This document shows positions 9,313-17,463 of a DNA stretch of 64,000 bases, in pieces (within the stretch, counting starts at the first letter, position 1; each line of letters opens with the position of its first letter). The notes below the pieces were generated by a model, which saw nothing but the letters and a program-made list of their open reading frames with translations, was not told the origin of the DNA and ran no database searches. The DNA comes from Cupriavidus necator (lineage in GTDB: Bacteria > Pseudomonadota > Gammaproteobacteria > Burkholderiales > Burkholderiaceae): assembly GCF_013141915.1 (NCBI RefSeq), contig NZ_SROX01000022.1:56519-120518 (forward strand), in the 5' to 3' direction. The translations under genes and the position numbers were made by a program.

Positions 9313-10491
9313 CTAAGGGGCGGACTGCACCGAGTACACCTGGCGCAGGTAGGCCAGGTAGCCGGGATCGTCGCACATGGTCTTTTCGGGCGTGTCCGAC
9401 AGCTTGGCCACCGGCTGTCCGTTACAGCGCACCATCTTCAGCACGATCTGCAGCGGCGTGTAGCCCAGGTCATTGGTCAGGTTGGTGCCGACGCCGAACG
9501 CCAGCCGGCAGCGGCCATGGAAGCGTTGATATAGCTCGATCACGCGCGGGATGTCCAGGCTGTCGCTGAAGATCAGCGTCTTGGTGCGCGGGTCGACGCG
9601 GCTGGCGGCATAGTGAGCCACCATGCGTTCGCCCCACAGCACCGGATCGCCGGAATCATGGCGCACGCCGTCGAAGAGCTTGCAGAAATACAGGTCGAAG
9701 TCGCGCAGGAAAGCGTCGAAGCCATAGGTATCCGACAGCGCGATGCCGAGGTCGCCGCGATATTCGCGCGCCCAGCGCTCCAGCGCAAACACCTGCGAGT
9801 CGCGCAGCCGCGGCCCCAGCGCCTGGCAGGCCTGCAGGTATTCATGCGCCATCGTGCCCAGCGGCACCATATTGTGCAGGCGCGCGAAATGGACGTTGCT
9901 GGTGCCGGCCAGTTGCGGGCCGAGCAGGCGCCGCATGGTCTGCAGCACCTCTTCCTGCCAGTCGCGCGAGAAGCGCCGGCGCGTGCCGTAGTCGGCGATC
10001 ACGCAATCGTTCAGCGCGGGCGTCTTCAGCAGCGCCAGCTTGTCTTCCAGGCGGCGGCGTCCTTCGGCCAGGTCGGGCCGCGGCTGGGTGCGGCGGAAGT
10101 AGACTTCATTGACGATGGCCAGCACCGGCACTTCGAACAGGATGGTGTGCAGCCACGGGCCGATGATGGAAATCTCGATCTCGCCGTTGCCCTGCGGCGA
10201 CGGGCGCACCGAGACATATTTCTCGTTCAGGTGGAACAGCCCGAGGAAATCGACGAAATCGCTCTTGATGAAGCGCAGCCCGCGCAGGTAGGCCAGCTCG
10301 TCGTCGGTGAAGCGCAGCTGGCACAGGTGCGCCAGCTCGGCGCGGATCTCGTCGATATACGGCGTGAGATCGATGCCCGCGTTGCGGCACTTGAAGCGGT
10401 ATTCCACTTGCGCTTGCGGGAACTGATGCAGCACCACCTGCATCATCGTGAATTTGTACAGGTCGGTGTCGAGCAGAGACTGGATGATCAT
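9313..10491 (-). CDS. pncB: Nicotinate phosphoribosyltransferase PncB
   Basis: A 392-residue enzyme that joins nicotinate and PRPP to form nicotinate mononucleotide, the entry of the Preiss-Handler NAD salvage route, in the cytoplasm. The N-terminus (LLDTDLYKFTMMQ) and the central RLHNMVPLGTMAHEY, which contains the phosphorylatable His region, are diagnostic. FDLYFCKLFDGVRHDSGDP and TLIFSDSLDIP follow in the expected order. Length is normal. It is transcribed divergently from fdxA across a 366-base spacer. Confidence 0.94.
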   Translation of the reverse strand: MIIQSLLDTDLYKFTMMQVVLHQFPQAQVEYRFKCRNAGIDLTPYIDEIRAELAHLCQLRFTDDELAYLRGLRFIKSDFVDFLGLFHLNEKYVSVRPSPQGNGEIEISIIGPWLHTILFEVPVLAIVNEVYFRRTQPRPDLAEGRRRLEDKLALLKTPALNDCVIADYGTRRRFSRDWQEEVLQTMRRLLGPQLAGTSNVHFARLHNMVPLGTMAHEYLQACQALGPRLRDSQVFALERWAREYRGDLGIALSDTYGFDAFLRDFDLYFCKLFDGVRHDSGDPVLWGERMVAHYAASRVDPRTKTLIFSDSLDIPRVIELYQRFHGRCRLAFGVGTNLTNDLGYTPLQIVLKMVRCNGQPVAKLSDTPEKTMCDDPGYLAYLRQVYSVQSAP

Positions 10492-10857
10492 AGCGAGCCA
10501 GACGGCGATGCCGGGTCAGAACGCCATGCTACCTGAAGTCTGTCCGCTGCCGGCTGGCCAGGTGTTGCTGCGCAGCATGCCCCCGTACTGTCAAACCCGC
10601 TCGTCGGCCACCATGCGTTAAATCAAAAGTACATAAAGAAATAAGAAAACTATCTGATCCAGCTATATAGACCCGCTATCCTTGCCAGAAGGCTCGGCTA
10701 CAATATCGGTTTCCGAAAGGCCTCGGCCGGCGCTCGCCCAGCCCATGCTGCCATGCGGCATGCGGGCACCTCAATGTGATGGATGCGGCGCGTCACGCCG
10801 GCAAAAAACGGCCCCATAGTTTCCCATTAAAAGCCGACCCGTTTTCCTGGAACCGAA
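10492..10857. other. Divergent intergenic region between pncB and fdxA
   Basis: 366 bases without a supported gene. The middle (about 10610-10680) is strikingly AT-rich for this genome and likely holds promoters for both directions. A TACAAT hexamer at 10699-10704 is a plausible -10 element for fdxA, but no convincing -35 stands at 16-18 bases. Short GC-rich inverted segments lie at 10740-10800. I see no tRNA, riboswitch or repeat family here. Confidence 0.5.
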
Positions 10858-11181
10858 ATGACTCACGTTGTCACCGAATCCTGCATCCGTTGCCGCTACA
10901 CAGACTGCGTTGACGTGTGTCCGGTCGATTGTTTCCGCGAAGGCCCCAACTTCCTGGCCATCGACCCCGATGAGTGCATCGACTGCGCCGTGTGCGTGGC
11001 CGAGTGCCCGGTGAACGCCATTTACGCCGAGGAAGACGTACCGGGCGACCAGCAGCAATTTATCGAACTGAACGCCGAGCTGGCGCGCAACTGGCCCTCC
11101 ATCACCAAGACCAAGGCCCCGCTGGCCGAGGCCGAGGAGTGGAAGGACGCCACCGACAAGCTGCAGTACCTGCAGCGCTGA
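10858..11181 (+). CDS. fdxA: 7Fe ferredoxin FdxA
   Basis: A 107-residue two-cluster ferredoxin. Cys9, 17 and 50 are placed to bind a [3Fe-4S] cluster and Cys21, 40, 43 and 46 a [4Fe-4S] cluster, matching the Azotobacter FdI spacing offset by one; the extra Cys12 and Cys25 of that family are also present. The acidic C-terminal extension is typical of bacterial 7Fe ferredoxins. It carries low-potential electrons in the cytoplasm. A ferredoxin-NADP reductase gene follows 77 bases downstream on the same strand, suggesting a functional pair. Confidence 0.95.
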   Translation: MTHVVTESCIRCRYTDCVDVCPVDCFREGPNFLAIDPDECIDCAVCVAECPVNAIYAEEDVPGDQQQFIELNAELARNWPSITKTKAPLAEAEEWKDATDKLQYLQR

Positions 11182-11258
11182 CCGAACCCGAAGGCCGTCC
11201 CCACGCGCTTTCCGCAATACCGGGCACCCGTGGCCCACGCAAACGTATCAGGACGAAT

Positions 11259-12368
11259 ATGGACTTGAGCATTCCAAATCCCGTCGCCGACACGACCAGG
11301 CAGGTCGACGGCGCCAGCCCGGCCGGCGGCCAGCCGCTGGAAATCGATGCGCTGATCGTCGGTGCGGGTCCGGTGGGCCTGTTCCAGGTGTTCGAACTGG
11401 GCCTGCTCGAAATCAAGGCCCATGTGATCGATTCCCTGAAGGTGGTCGGCGGGCAATGCGTGGAGCTGTATCCGGACAAGCCCATTTATGACATCCCGGC
11501 GGTGCCCAGCTGCACCGGCCAGGAACTGACCGACAACCTGCTCAAGCAGATCGAGCCGTTCGAGCCAACCTTCCACCTGGGCCAGGAAGTCGCCGTGGTC
11601 GAGCGCCGTGACGACGGCCGCTTTTTCGTCGAGACCTCGCTCGGCACGCGCTTTATCACCAAGACCATTTTCATCGCCGCCGGCGTGGGCTCGTTCCAGC
11701 CGCGCACACTGAAGGTCGACGGCATCGACAAGTTCGACGGCAAGCAGCTGTTCTACCGCGTCAAGGACCCGAGCCGTTTCCACGGCCGCAACCTGGTGAT
11801 CGTCGGCGGCGGCGACTCGGCGCTGGACTGGACCCTGGACCTGGTCGGCAAGGCCGAGTCGGTGGTGATGATCCACCGCCGCGACGGCTTCCGCGCCGCG
11901 CCGGCGTCGGTCGCCAAGATGAAGGAACTGTGCGAGCAGATGGAAATGCAGTTCGTGGTCGGCCAGATCGGCGGCTATGAAGAGAAGGACGGCGTGCTCA
12001 CCGAGATCAAGGTGACCGGCGCCGACGGCGTGACCCGCCGACTGCCGCTGGACGACCTGCTGGTGTTCTTCGGGCTGTCGCCCAAGCTGGGCCCCATCGC
12101 AGAATGGGGCCTGGACCTCGAGCGCAAGCAGATCAAGGTGGACACGGAGAAATTCCAGACCAACATCCCCGGCATCTTCGCGGTCGGCGACATCAACACC
12201 TACCCCGGCAAGAAGAAGCTGATCCTGTCGGGCTTCCACGAGGCCGCGCTGGCCGCGTTCGGTGCTGCGCCGTATATCTTCCCGGAGAAGAAGATCCACA
12301 TGCAGTACACCACCACCTCGCCGAAGCTGCACAAGGTGCTGGGCGTGGAATCGCCGGTGTTCGACTGA
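11259..12368 (+). CDS. Ferredoxin-NADP+ reductase (thioredoxin-reductase-like type)
   Basis: A 369-residue flavoprotein. The FAD motif GAGPVG (residues 35-40) and the NADPH motif VIVGGGDSALDW are present, while the redox CxxC of thioredoxin reductases is missing, which points to the YumC-type ferredoxin-NADP reductases. FAVGDINTYPGKKKLILSGFHEAALAAF is the C-terminal FAD-binding signature. It passes electrons between NADPH and ferredoxin, plausibly the FdxA encoded just upstream. The ATG at 11259 leaves a ~25-residue N-terminal extension. An intrinsic terminator follows. Confidence 0.9.
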   Translation: MDLSIPNPVADTTRQVDGASPAGGQPLEIDALIVGAGPVGLFQVFELGLLEIKAHVIDSLKVVGGQCVELYPDKPIYDIPAVPSCTGQELTDNLLKQIEPFEPTFHLGQEVAVVERRDDGRFFVETSLGTRFITKTIFIAAGVGSFQPRTLKVDGIDKFDGKQLFYRVKDPSRFHGRNLVIVGGGDSALDWTLDLVGKAESVVMIHRRDGFRAAPASVAKMKELCEQMEMQFVVGQIGGYEEKDGVLTEIKVTGADGVTRRLPLDDLLVFFGLSPKLGPIAEWGLDLERKQIKVDTEKFQTNIPGIFAVGDINTYPGKKKLILSGFHEAALAAFGAAPYIFPEKKIHMQYTTTSPKLHKVLGVESPVFD

Positions 12369-12391
12369 CCTCGCGCGGCACCCGCACGAAG

Positions 12392-12417
12392 AAACCGCCC
12401 ACGTGGCGGTTTTTTTC
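12392..12417 (+). terminator. Intrinsic terminator after ferredoxin reductase
   Basis: AAACCGCC and GGCGGTTT pair around a five-base loop, followed by a T run. It begins 24 bases after the reductase stop. Confidence 0.92.
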
Positions 12418-12565
12418 TGGCACCAAGCCGGAACCGTCGCTATAATGCGGCCTCGCTGTTCAGCGCGACGGTCCGAAGCTGGCTATAAGCCCTTTGCACC
12501 GCCTGCCCCGGCAGCAAGCCAGCCTTCCCGGCACGCTCCGACCAGAACTAAATGTCGAAAGGGTG

Positions 12566-12595
12566 TTGACGAAGAAATGAGAAACTGGCTATAAT
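12566..12595 (+). promoter_or_regulatory. Sigma70-type promoter of tRNA-Asn
   Basis: TTGACG at 12566-12571 and TATAAT at 12590-12595 are separated by 18 bases, only one mismatch from consensus over both hexamers. Transcription would start near 12602, about 9 bases before the mature tRNA. A second TATAAT stands farther upstream at 12441-12446 with a weak TGGCAC 17 bases before it. Confidence 0.88.
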
Positions 12596-12610
12596 TTCTT
12601 TCTCAGCTGT

Positions 12611-12686
12611 TCCCCGATAGCTCAGTCGGTAGAGCGACGGACTGTTAATCCGCAGGTCCCTGGTTCGAGCCCAGGTCGGGGAGCCA
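12611..12686 (+). tRNA. tRNA-Asn(GTT)
   Basis: A 76-base cloverleaf. The acceptor arms TCCCCGA and TCGGGGA pair perfectly, the discriminator is G and CCA is encoded. The D arm carries GCTC/GAGC, the anticodon loop CTGTTAA contains GTT, and the T arm reads CCTGG-TTCGAGC-CCAGG. The first anticodon-stem pair (27-43) is an A.C mismatch. It stands alone, with its own promoter and terminator. Confidence 0.97.
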
Positions 12687-12696
12687 ACCGATACGG

Positions 12697-12725
12697 AAGC
12701 CCGGTGCAAACGCACCGGGCTTTTT
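12697..12725 (+). terminator. Intrinsic terminator after tRNA-Asn
   Basis: AAGCCCGGTGC and GCACCGGGCTT form an 11-bp stem with a four-base AAAC loop, followed by five T. It lies 10 bases after the encoded CCA. Confidence 0.95.
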
Positions 12726-12821
12726 CGTTTTCCGGATGCCCGTTCCAAGGCTCGACGCGGAGCGCCCCGGCCGTCCGGCCGCAACGCCCTGCGCTTTCTC
12801 CTTCTAGCCGTCCCTCTTGCC

Positions 12822-13589
12822 CTATCCCTGCAGCGATGGGGCGGCCGCCTCCAGCGCCGCGGCAATGCCCTGCGCGTTGATTTCCACCCGATGCAGCGGC
12901 CCTGCCACCGACAGGCCATAAACGACGCCGCCGATCGTCACCGGCACGGCGATGGCGCCGAGGTCGGGAAACGATTCGCCGAAATTCGGATACCAGCCCT
13001 GCTTCTGCCAGCCCTGCATCGCCGCTTCCAGCGCCTGCGCCGAGCTGATGGTGCGCGGCGTGCGCGCGGCAAAGGACAAGCCTGACACCAGCTCGGCACG
13101 CGCGCCGGCGCTCAGCGTGCCAAGGATGGCGCGGCCGATCGAATTGACATGCGCATCGCGCAGCTCGCCCGGCGCGGCGATATAGCGCACCGGGTTGGGG
13201 GACTCGCGCACTTCCAGATACAGCACGCGACCGTCGTCCTGCAGCTTGCCGAACACCACGGTCTCGCCGGTGGTGTCGCGCAGCGACTCCAGCACCGGCT
13301 GCACGCGCTCCAGCAGCGGATCGTTGCGGGCGATGCGTTGCGCGATGTCGAGCAGCCGGCGCGTCGGGTAATAACCCTGGCGGCGGCCGGTCTCGTAGAG
13401 ATAGCCCAGCGAGGCGAGCGTGCGGATCAGCCCCAGGCAGCTCGACATCGGTGCGCCCAGCAGCTTGGCCAGTTCGGTCAGCGTCAGCGAGCGCCCCTCG
13501 CGCGCATAGATTTCCATGATCTCGATCACGCGCAGCGCCGTCTTGACGCTGCCGTAACCAGATTTTTCCGCCGCTTCGTTTCCTGCCAT
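12822..13589 (-). CDS. IclR-family transcriptional regulator
   Basis: A 255-residue regulator. An N-terminal winged helix-turn-helix (about 14-75, with SLTLTELAKLLGAPMSSCLGL) is followed by an effector domain (about 85-250) containing NSIGRAILG and the terminal LSVAGPLHRV segment typical of IclR proteins. It is the last gene of the cupin-Bug-dehydrogenase-CoA-transferase module, so it probably controls that module in response to its substrate or a CoA derivative. A candidate operator lies upstream of the cupin gene at 17464-17503. The ATG at 13589 fits the family length. Confidence 0.88.
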   Translation of the reverse strand: MAGNEAAEKSGYGSVKTALRVIEIMEIYAREGRSLTLTELAKLLGAPMSSCLGLIRTLASLGYLYETGRRQGYYPTRRLLDIAQRIARNDPLLERVQPVLESLRDTTGETVVFGKLQDDGRVLYLEVRESPNPVRYIAAPGELRDAHVNSIGRAILGTLSAGARAELVSGLSFAARTPRTISSAQALEAAMQGWQKQGWYPNFGESFPDLGAIAVPVTIGGVVYGLSVAGPLHRVEINAQGIAAALEAAAPSLQG

Positions 13590-13648
13590 CGTTGGCTTCC
13601 TCGACTTCAGTATCCGTTGGCCGGGATTGTACGCGGCGGCAGCGCGGC

Positions 13649-14809
13649 TCAGTCCTCCGTGTCCGGGGCTGGCGGCAATGCCTGCGGCCAGCTGCGGATA
13701 TTGCCGGGTGTGCGCGAGAAGCGCGTGGGAATGCCCACGCCGCGCAGGCGCCCTTCGCTCGGATGGTCGTATTCGAACATCATGCCGGTGGCGCGCAGGT
13801 GCGGGTCGTCGGCGAGGCTGTCGAAGTGCGGCACCTCGCTGTGCGGGATGTCGGCATCGCGCAGCAGCGCCAGCCATTCGGCGGTGGTGCGCTGCGCGAC
13901 GATTTCGGCCAGCGTGGCGTAAAGCGCATCGATATTGGCGCTGCGCGCGGCCGGCGTGGCATAGCGCGGATCGCCGGCCAGCTGCGCGTGGCCGGACACA
14001 TCGAAGAAACGCTGCCATTGCGCGCTGGTGTATGGCAGCAGCGCGATATGCCCGTCGCGGGTACGGTACGGCTTGCGGTGCAGCGACATCACGCGCGGAT
14101 AGCCGGCCGGCCCGAGCGGCGGAACAAAGGTCTGCCCGGCCAGCTGTTCCGCGGCGAGGAAGGAAACCAGCGTCTCGAACATCGGCACCTCGATGGCCTG
14201 GCCGCGGCCGGAGCGCTCGCGCTCGTACAGTGCCATCGGAATCGCATAGGCCACGGTCAGCCCGGCGACCTTGTCGGCGAGGATGGTGTTGACGTACTGG
14301 GGCCCTTCGTTCGAGTTGGCACCCTGGAACTGGGCCATGCCGCTGCGCGCCTGGATGATGTCGTCGAACGCCGGCGCGCCGGCATATGGCCCGGTCTCCG
14401 AATAGCCATAGGCGCCGCAGTAGATCAGCCGCGGGTGCGCCGCGCACAGCGACGCGTCGTCCAGTCCCAGCTTGCGCAGCGACTGCGGCCGCACGTTCGA
14501 GATAAAGACGTCGGCGCCGGCAATCAGCGCCTTCAGCGCCGCCAGATCGTCGGGCTGCTTCACGTCCAGCACCACGAACTGCTTGTTGCGGTTCAGGTTC
14601 AGGAAGCTGGCGCCCATGGCGGCGTGCCGCGCCGGCTCGGCGTGGCGGAACACGTCGCCGGCTGGCGGCTCGACCTTGATCACCTCCGCGCCCATGTCGC
14701 CCAGAATCTGCGTGGCATACGGGCCCATCGCGACCGAGGTCATGTCGATCACGCGGATCCCGGCCAGCGGCCCGGTGGGCACACTGGCCTGCGCTGGCTT
14801 GTCTTGCAT
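13649..14809 (-). CDS. CaiB/BaiF-type (family III) CoA-transferase
   Basis: A 386-residue family III CoA-transferase, expected to move CoA between carboxylic acids. The N-terminal GIRVIDMTSVAMGPYATQILGDMGAEVIKVEPP is the family signature, and ADVFISNVRPQSLRKLGL and GYSETGPYAGAPAFDDIIQARSG follow in order. At the position of the catalytic Asp of formyl-CoA transferase (usually DV.M.DA) this protein reads EVPMFETL, so Glu212 would replace Asp. It starts 12 bases after the acyl-CoA dehydrogenase stop, and the two probably activate and then desaturate one substrate. The substrate cannot be read from sequence. Confidence 0.87.
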   Translation of the reverse strand: MQDKPAQASVPTGPLAGIRVIDMTSVAMGPYATQILGDMGAEVIKVEPPAGDVFRHAEPARHAAMGASFLNLNRNKQFVVLDVKQPDDLAALKALIAGADVFISNVRPQSLRKLGLDDASLCAAHPRLIYCGAYGYSETGPYAGAPAFDDIIQARSGMAQFQGANSNEGPQYVNTILADKVAGLTVAYAIPMALYERERSGRGQAIEVPMFETLVSFLAAEQLAGQTFVPPLGPAGYPRVMSLHRKPYRTRDGHIALLPYTSAQWQRFFDVSGHAQLAGDPRYATPAARSANIDALYATLAEIVAQRTTAEWLALLRDADIPHSEVPHFDSLADDPHLRATGMMFEYDHPSEGRLRGVGIPTRFSRTPGNIRSWPQALPPAPDTED

Positions 14810-14821
14810 CGCCGCCTCCGC

Positions 14822-15988
14822 TCAGTACGACTTGGGCAAGCCCAGCACCCGCTCGGCGATAAAGCACAGGATCAGCTGCGGGCTGACCGGCGCGATGCGC
14901 GGGATATACGATTCGCGCAACAGCCGCTCGACGCGGTACTCGCGCGAATAGCCCATTCCGCCCAGCGTCAGGATCGCGGTCTGGCAGGCATTGTGGCCAG
15001 CCTCCGCGGCGAGGTACTTGGCGGCATTGGCCTCGGCGCCGCACGACTGGCCCGCGTCGTAGCGCGCCGCGGCCTTCAGCATCATCAGGTTGGCCGACTC
15101 CAGCTGCATCCAGGCCTGCGCCAGCGGATGCTGCACGCCCTGGTTCATGCCGATCGGGCGCCCGAACACCACGCGCTCCTTGGCATATTGCGTGGCGATG
15201 GCCAGCGCCGCGCGCCCCAGTCCGATGGCCTCGGCCGCGATCAGGATGCGTTCCGGGTTGAGCCCGTGCAGGATGTACTCGAAGCCCTTGCCTTCCTCGC
15301 CGATGCGGTCTTCGTCGGGGATGAACAGATCGTCGATAAACAGCATGTTGGTGTCGACCGCGGCACGGCCCATCTTGTCGATCTCGCGGATCTCGATCTT
15401 GCTGCGGTCGACCTTGGTATAGAACAGCGACAGCCCTTCGGTCGACTTCTTCACTGACTCCAGCGGCGTGGTGCGCGCCAGCAGCAGCATGCGGTCGGCC
15501 ACCTGCGCGGTGGAAATCCAGATCTTGCGCCCGCTTACCGAATAGCCGCCCGGCACCTTGCGCGCAAAGGTCTTGAGCTTGGTGGTGTCCAGCCCCGCGT
15601 CGGGCTCGGTCACGCCGAAGCAGGCCTTCTCCTGCCCGGCGATCAGCGGCGGCAGGAAGCGGCCCTTCTGCGCGTCGGTGCCGAACACCACCACCGGGTT
15701 CAGGCCGAACACATTCATGTGCACCGCCGACGCGCCGGTCATGCCCGCGCCCGACTGCGAGATGGTCTGCATCACCAGCGCCGCTTCCAGGATGCCGAGC
15801 CCCGCGCCGCCGAAGGCCTCGGGCATGGCCACGCCGAGCCAGCCGCCCTCGCACAGCGTCTTGTAGAACTCGTGCGGATAGGTGGCGGACTTGTCGAGGC
15901 GGTCCCAGTATTCCATGTCGAACTGCGCGCATACCTGCTGCACGGCCTCGACGATGGAGGCCTGTTCTTCGGAGAGATCGAAATTCAT
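14822..15988 (-). CDS. Acyl-CoA dehydrogenase with catalytic base probably at the alternative position
   Basis: A 388-residue FAD-dependent acyl-CoA dehydrogenase. CFGVTEPDAGLDTTKLKT (from Cys123), WISTAQVADRMLLLART and the C-terminal QTAILTLGGMGYSREYRVERLLRE are family signatures. The usual C-terminal catalytic Glu of the medium-chain type (in YEGTAQ) aligns with Pro367 in IAPVSPQ. The isovaleryl/long-chain position instead carries Glu246 in GLNPERILIA, so that residue is the likely base. It would introduce a 2,3 double bond into the CoA ester made by the neighbouring CoA-transferase and pass electrons to ETF. It lies in the cupin-Bug-dehydrogenase-CaiB-IclR run. Confidence 0.88.
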   Translation of the reverse strand: MNFDLSEEQASIVEAVQQVCAQFDMEYWDRLDKSATYPHEFYKTLCEGGWLGVAMPEAFGGAGLGILEAALVMQTISQSGAGMTGASAVHMNVFGLNPVVVFGTDAQKGRFLPPLIAGQEKACFGVTEPDAGLDTTKLKTFARKVPGGYSVSGRKIWISTAQVADRMLLLARTTPLESVKKSTEGLSLFYTKVDRSKIEIREIDKMGRAAVDTNMLFIDDLFIPDEDRIGEEGKGFEYILHGLNPERILIAAEAIGLGRAALAIATQYAKERVVFGRPIGMNQGVQHPLAQAWMQLESANLMMLKAAARYDAGQSCGAEANAAKYLAAEAGHNACQTAILTLGGMGYSREYRVERLLRESYIPRIAPVSPQLILCFIAERVLGLPKSY

Positions 15989-16036
15989 CGCGTTTCCTGC
16001 TTGCTGTCGTTGTCTGGTTCGATGCCGGGTAGTTTC

Positions 16037-17014
16037 TTATTCCGGCTGGATGCCGGCGTCCTTCACCAGCCGCGCCCACTTCTGCAGCTCGGCCACGACA
16101 AACTGGCCGAGCTCCGCCGGCGTGCTGCCGAACGGCTCGAAGCCAAGCGCGTGGAACTGCGCCGCGTGCTGCTTGCTGGTGGCTATCGCCACCAGTTCGC
16201 GGTTCAGGCGTTCCACCACCGGTGCCGGCACTCCAGCCGGCGCGAACACCCCGTTCCACGAGGTCACGTCGAAGCCCTTCAGTTCCGGCACGCTCGCCAG
16301 CGGCGGCAGGTCCGGCAGCAGCTCGCTGCGCTGGGCGGTGGTCACCGCCAGCGCGCGCAGCTTGCCGGCGCGCACGTTGGCGATGCCGGCGGCAAAGTCG
16401 ACGAACATCGCCTGGACCTGGCCGCCCATCACATCGGTCATGGCCGGCGGCGTGCTCTTGTACGGCACGTGCAGCATCTTCAGCCCCGCCATCTTCGACA
16501 GCGTGGCGCCCGAGACGATGCCGGTGCTGTTGCCGCTGGCATAGCTCAGGCCCGGATGCGCCTTGGCGTAGTCGACAAACTCGCGCAGCGTCTTGACCGG
16601 CAGCGCCGGGTTGACCACCAGCATGAACGGCAGGTTGCCCATGCGCGAGATCGGCGTGAAATCCTTGACCGGGTCATAGCGCAGCTGCTTCATCAGCGAC
16701 GGGTTGGCCGAATGCGTGGTGTTGGTGGTCATGAACAGCGTGTAGCCGTCGGCGGGCGCCTTGGCCACGAACTCGGCGGCGATGGTGCCGTTGGCGCCGG
16801 GCTTGTTGTCGACCACCACCGGCTGCTGCAGCGACTCGCCCAGGTACTTGGCGGTCAGGCGCGCCACGGCATCGGTGCCGCTGCCGGCGGCAAACGGCAC
16901 CACCAGGCGCAGCGGCCTGGACGGAAATGCATCGGCGGCGAGTGCCGGGGTGGCGGCCAGCGCCGCGCCGCATCCCAGCACCAGGCTGGCAAAAGCGTTC
17001 TTGAATGACTTCAC
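16037..17014 (-). CDS. Bug-family (TctC-type) periplasmic solute-binding protein
   Basis: A 325-residue binding protein with a signal peptide (charged MKSFK start, hydrophobic core, probable cleavage after ALA at residue 26). FPSRPLRLVVPFAAGSGTD, VVVDNKPGANGTIAAEFVAKAPADGYTL and NGVFAPAGVPAPVVERLN are hallmark Bug motifs. It starts with GTG at 17014, preceded by AGGAGA. Bug proteins bind carboxylates in the periplasm, mostly as orphan receptors. Its position ahead of the acyl-CoA dehydrogenase and CoA-transferase suggests it binds the carboxylate that this module degrades. No TctA/TctB membrane partners are nearby. Confidence 0.92.
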   Translation of the reverse strand: MKSFKNAFASLVLGCGAALAATPALAADAFPSRPLRLVVPFAAGSGTDAVARLTAKYLGESLQQPVVVDNKPGANGTIAAEFVAKAPADGYTLFMTTNTTHSANPSLMKQLRYDPVKDFTPISRMGNLPFMLVVNPALPVKTLREFVDYAKAHPGLSYASGNSTGIVSGATLSKMAGLKMLHVPYKSTPPAMTDVMGGQVQAMFVDFAAGIANVRAGKLRALAVTTAQRSELLPDLPPLASVPELKGFDVTSWNGVFAPAGVPAPVVERLNRELVAIATSKQHAAQFHALGFEPFGSTPAELGQFVVAELQKWARLVKDAGIQPE

Positions 17015-17058
17015 GGTGGTTGTCTCCTGTCGTTTTGTGCCCTGCCCGTGACCGCGCC

Positions 17059-17448
17059 TCAGGCGGGCCGTATCACGCGCTCGGGGGATTCCTCGTAAGG
17101 CGGGGAATAGATCACCAGAATCTTCGCCGGCTCGTCGCTGACCACCGTGAAGACGTGCATCTGGTCGGGCGGGAAGAAGCAGCAATCGCCCGGGCCCAGT
17201 TCGCGGCGCTGGCCACCGACCTCGGCCACGGCGCGGCCTTCCAGCACGTAGCAGACCTGCTCGATACCGGGATGCGCGTGCGGCAGCGCCCCCTTGCCTT
17301 TCTCGATGGTGCCGTGGATCACTTCCAGATGGCGCGAGCCCACCGTTTCGGGCGCGATCAGCCGGCGGTTGAGCGTGCCGACATGGTTGGCGGGGTGGTA
17401 GCCCTCGACATCGTCGGTCGAGACGAAATACACGGGTTGGTCCGGCAT
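17059..17448 (-). CDS. Single-domain cupin protein
   Basis: A 129-residue small beta-barrel. Cupin motif 1 is visible as PHAHPGIEQVCYVLEG (metal ligands His57, His59, Glu63) and motif 2 as GPGDCCFFPPDQMHVF (His98), so a bound metal is likely. Cupins of this size are enzymes or ligand-binding proteins, and no specific reaction can be assigned. It is the first gene of the minus-strand catabolic module, with a good Shine-Dalgarno (AGGAG) before the ATG at 17448 and an AT-rich palindromic region upstream. Confidence 0.85.
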   Translation of the reverse strand: MPDQPVYFVSTDDVEGYHPANHVGTLNRRLIAPETVGSRHLEVIHGTIEKGKGALPHAHPGIEQVCYVLEGRAVAEVGGQRRELGPGDCCFFPPDQMHVFTVVSDEPAKILVIYSPPYEESPERVIRPA

Positions 17449-17463
17449 GCGAGACTCCTGCTT

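Noticed and set aside
12822..16259. A single 1145-codon minus-strand frame that would fuse the IclR regulator to upstream sequence
   Set aside because: Only its last 255 codons are the regulator. The rest runs over the CoA-transferase and acyl-CoA dehydrogenase genes in the wrong frame.
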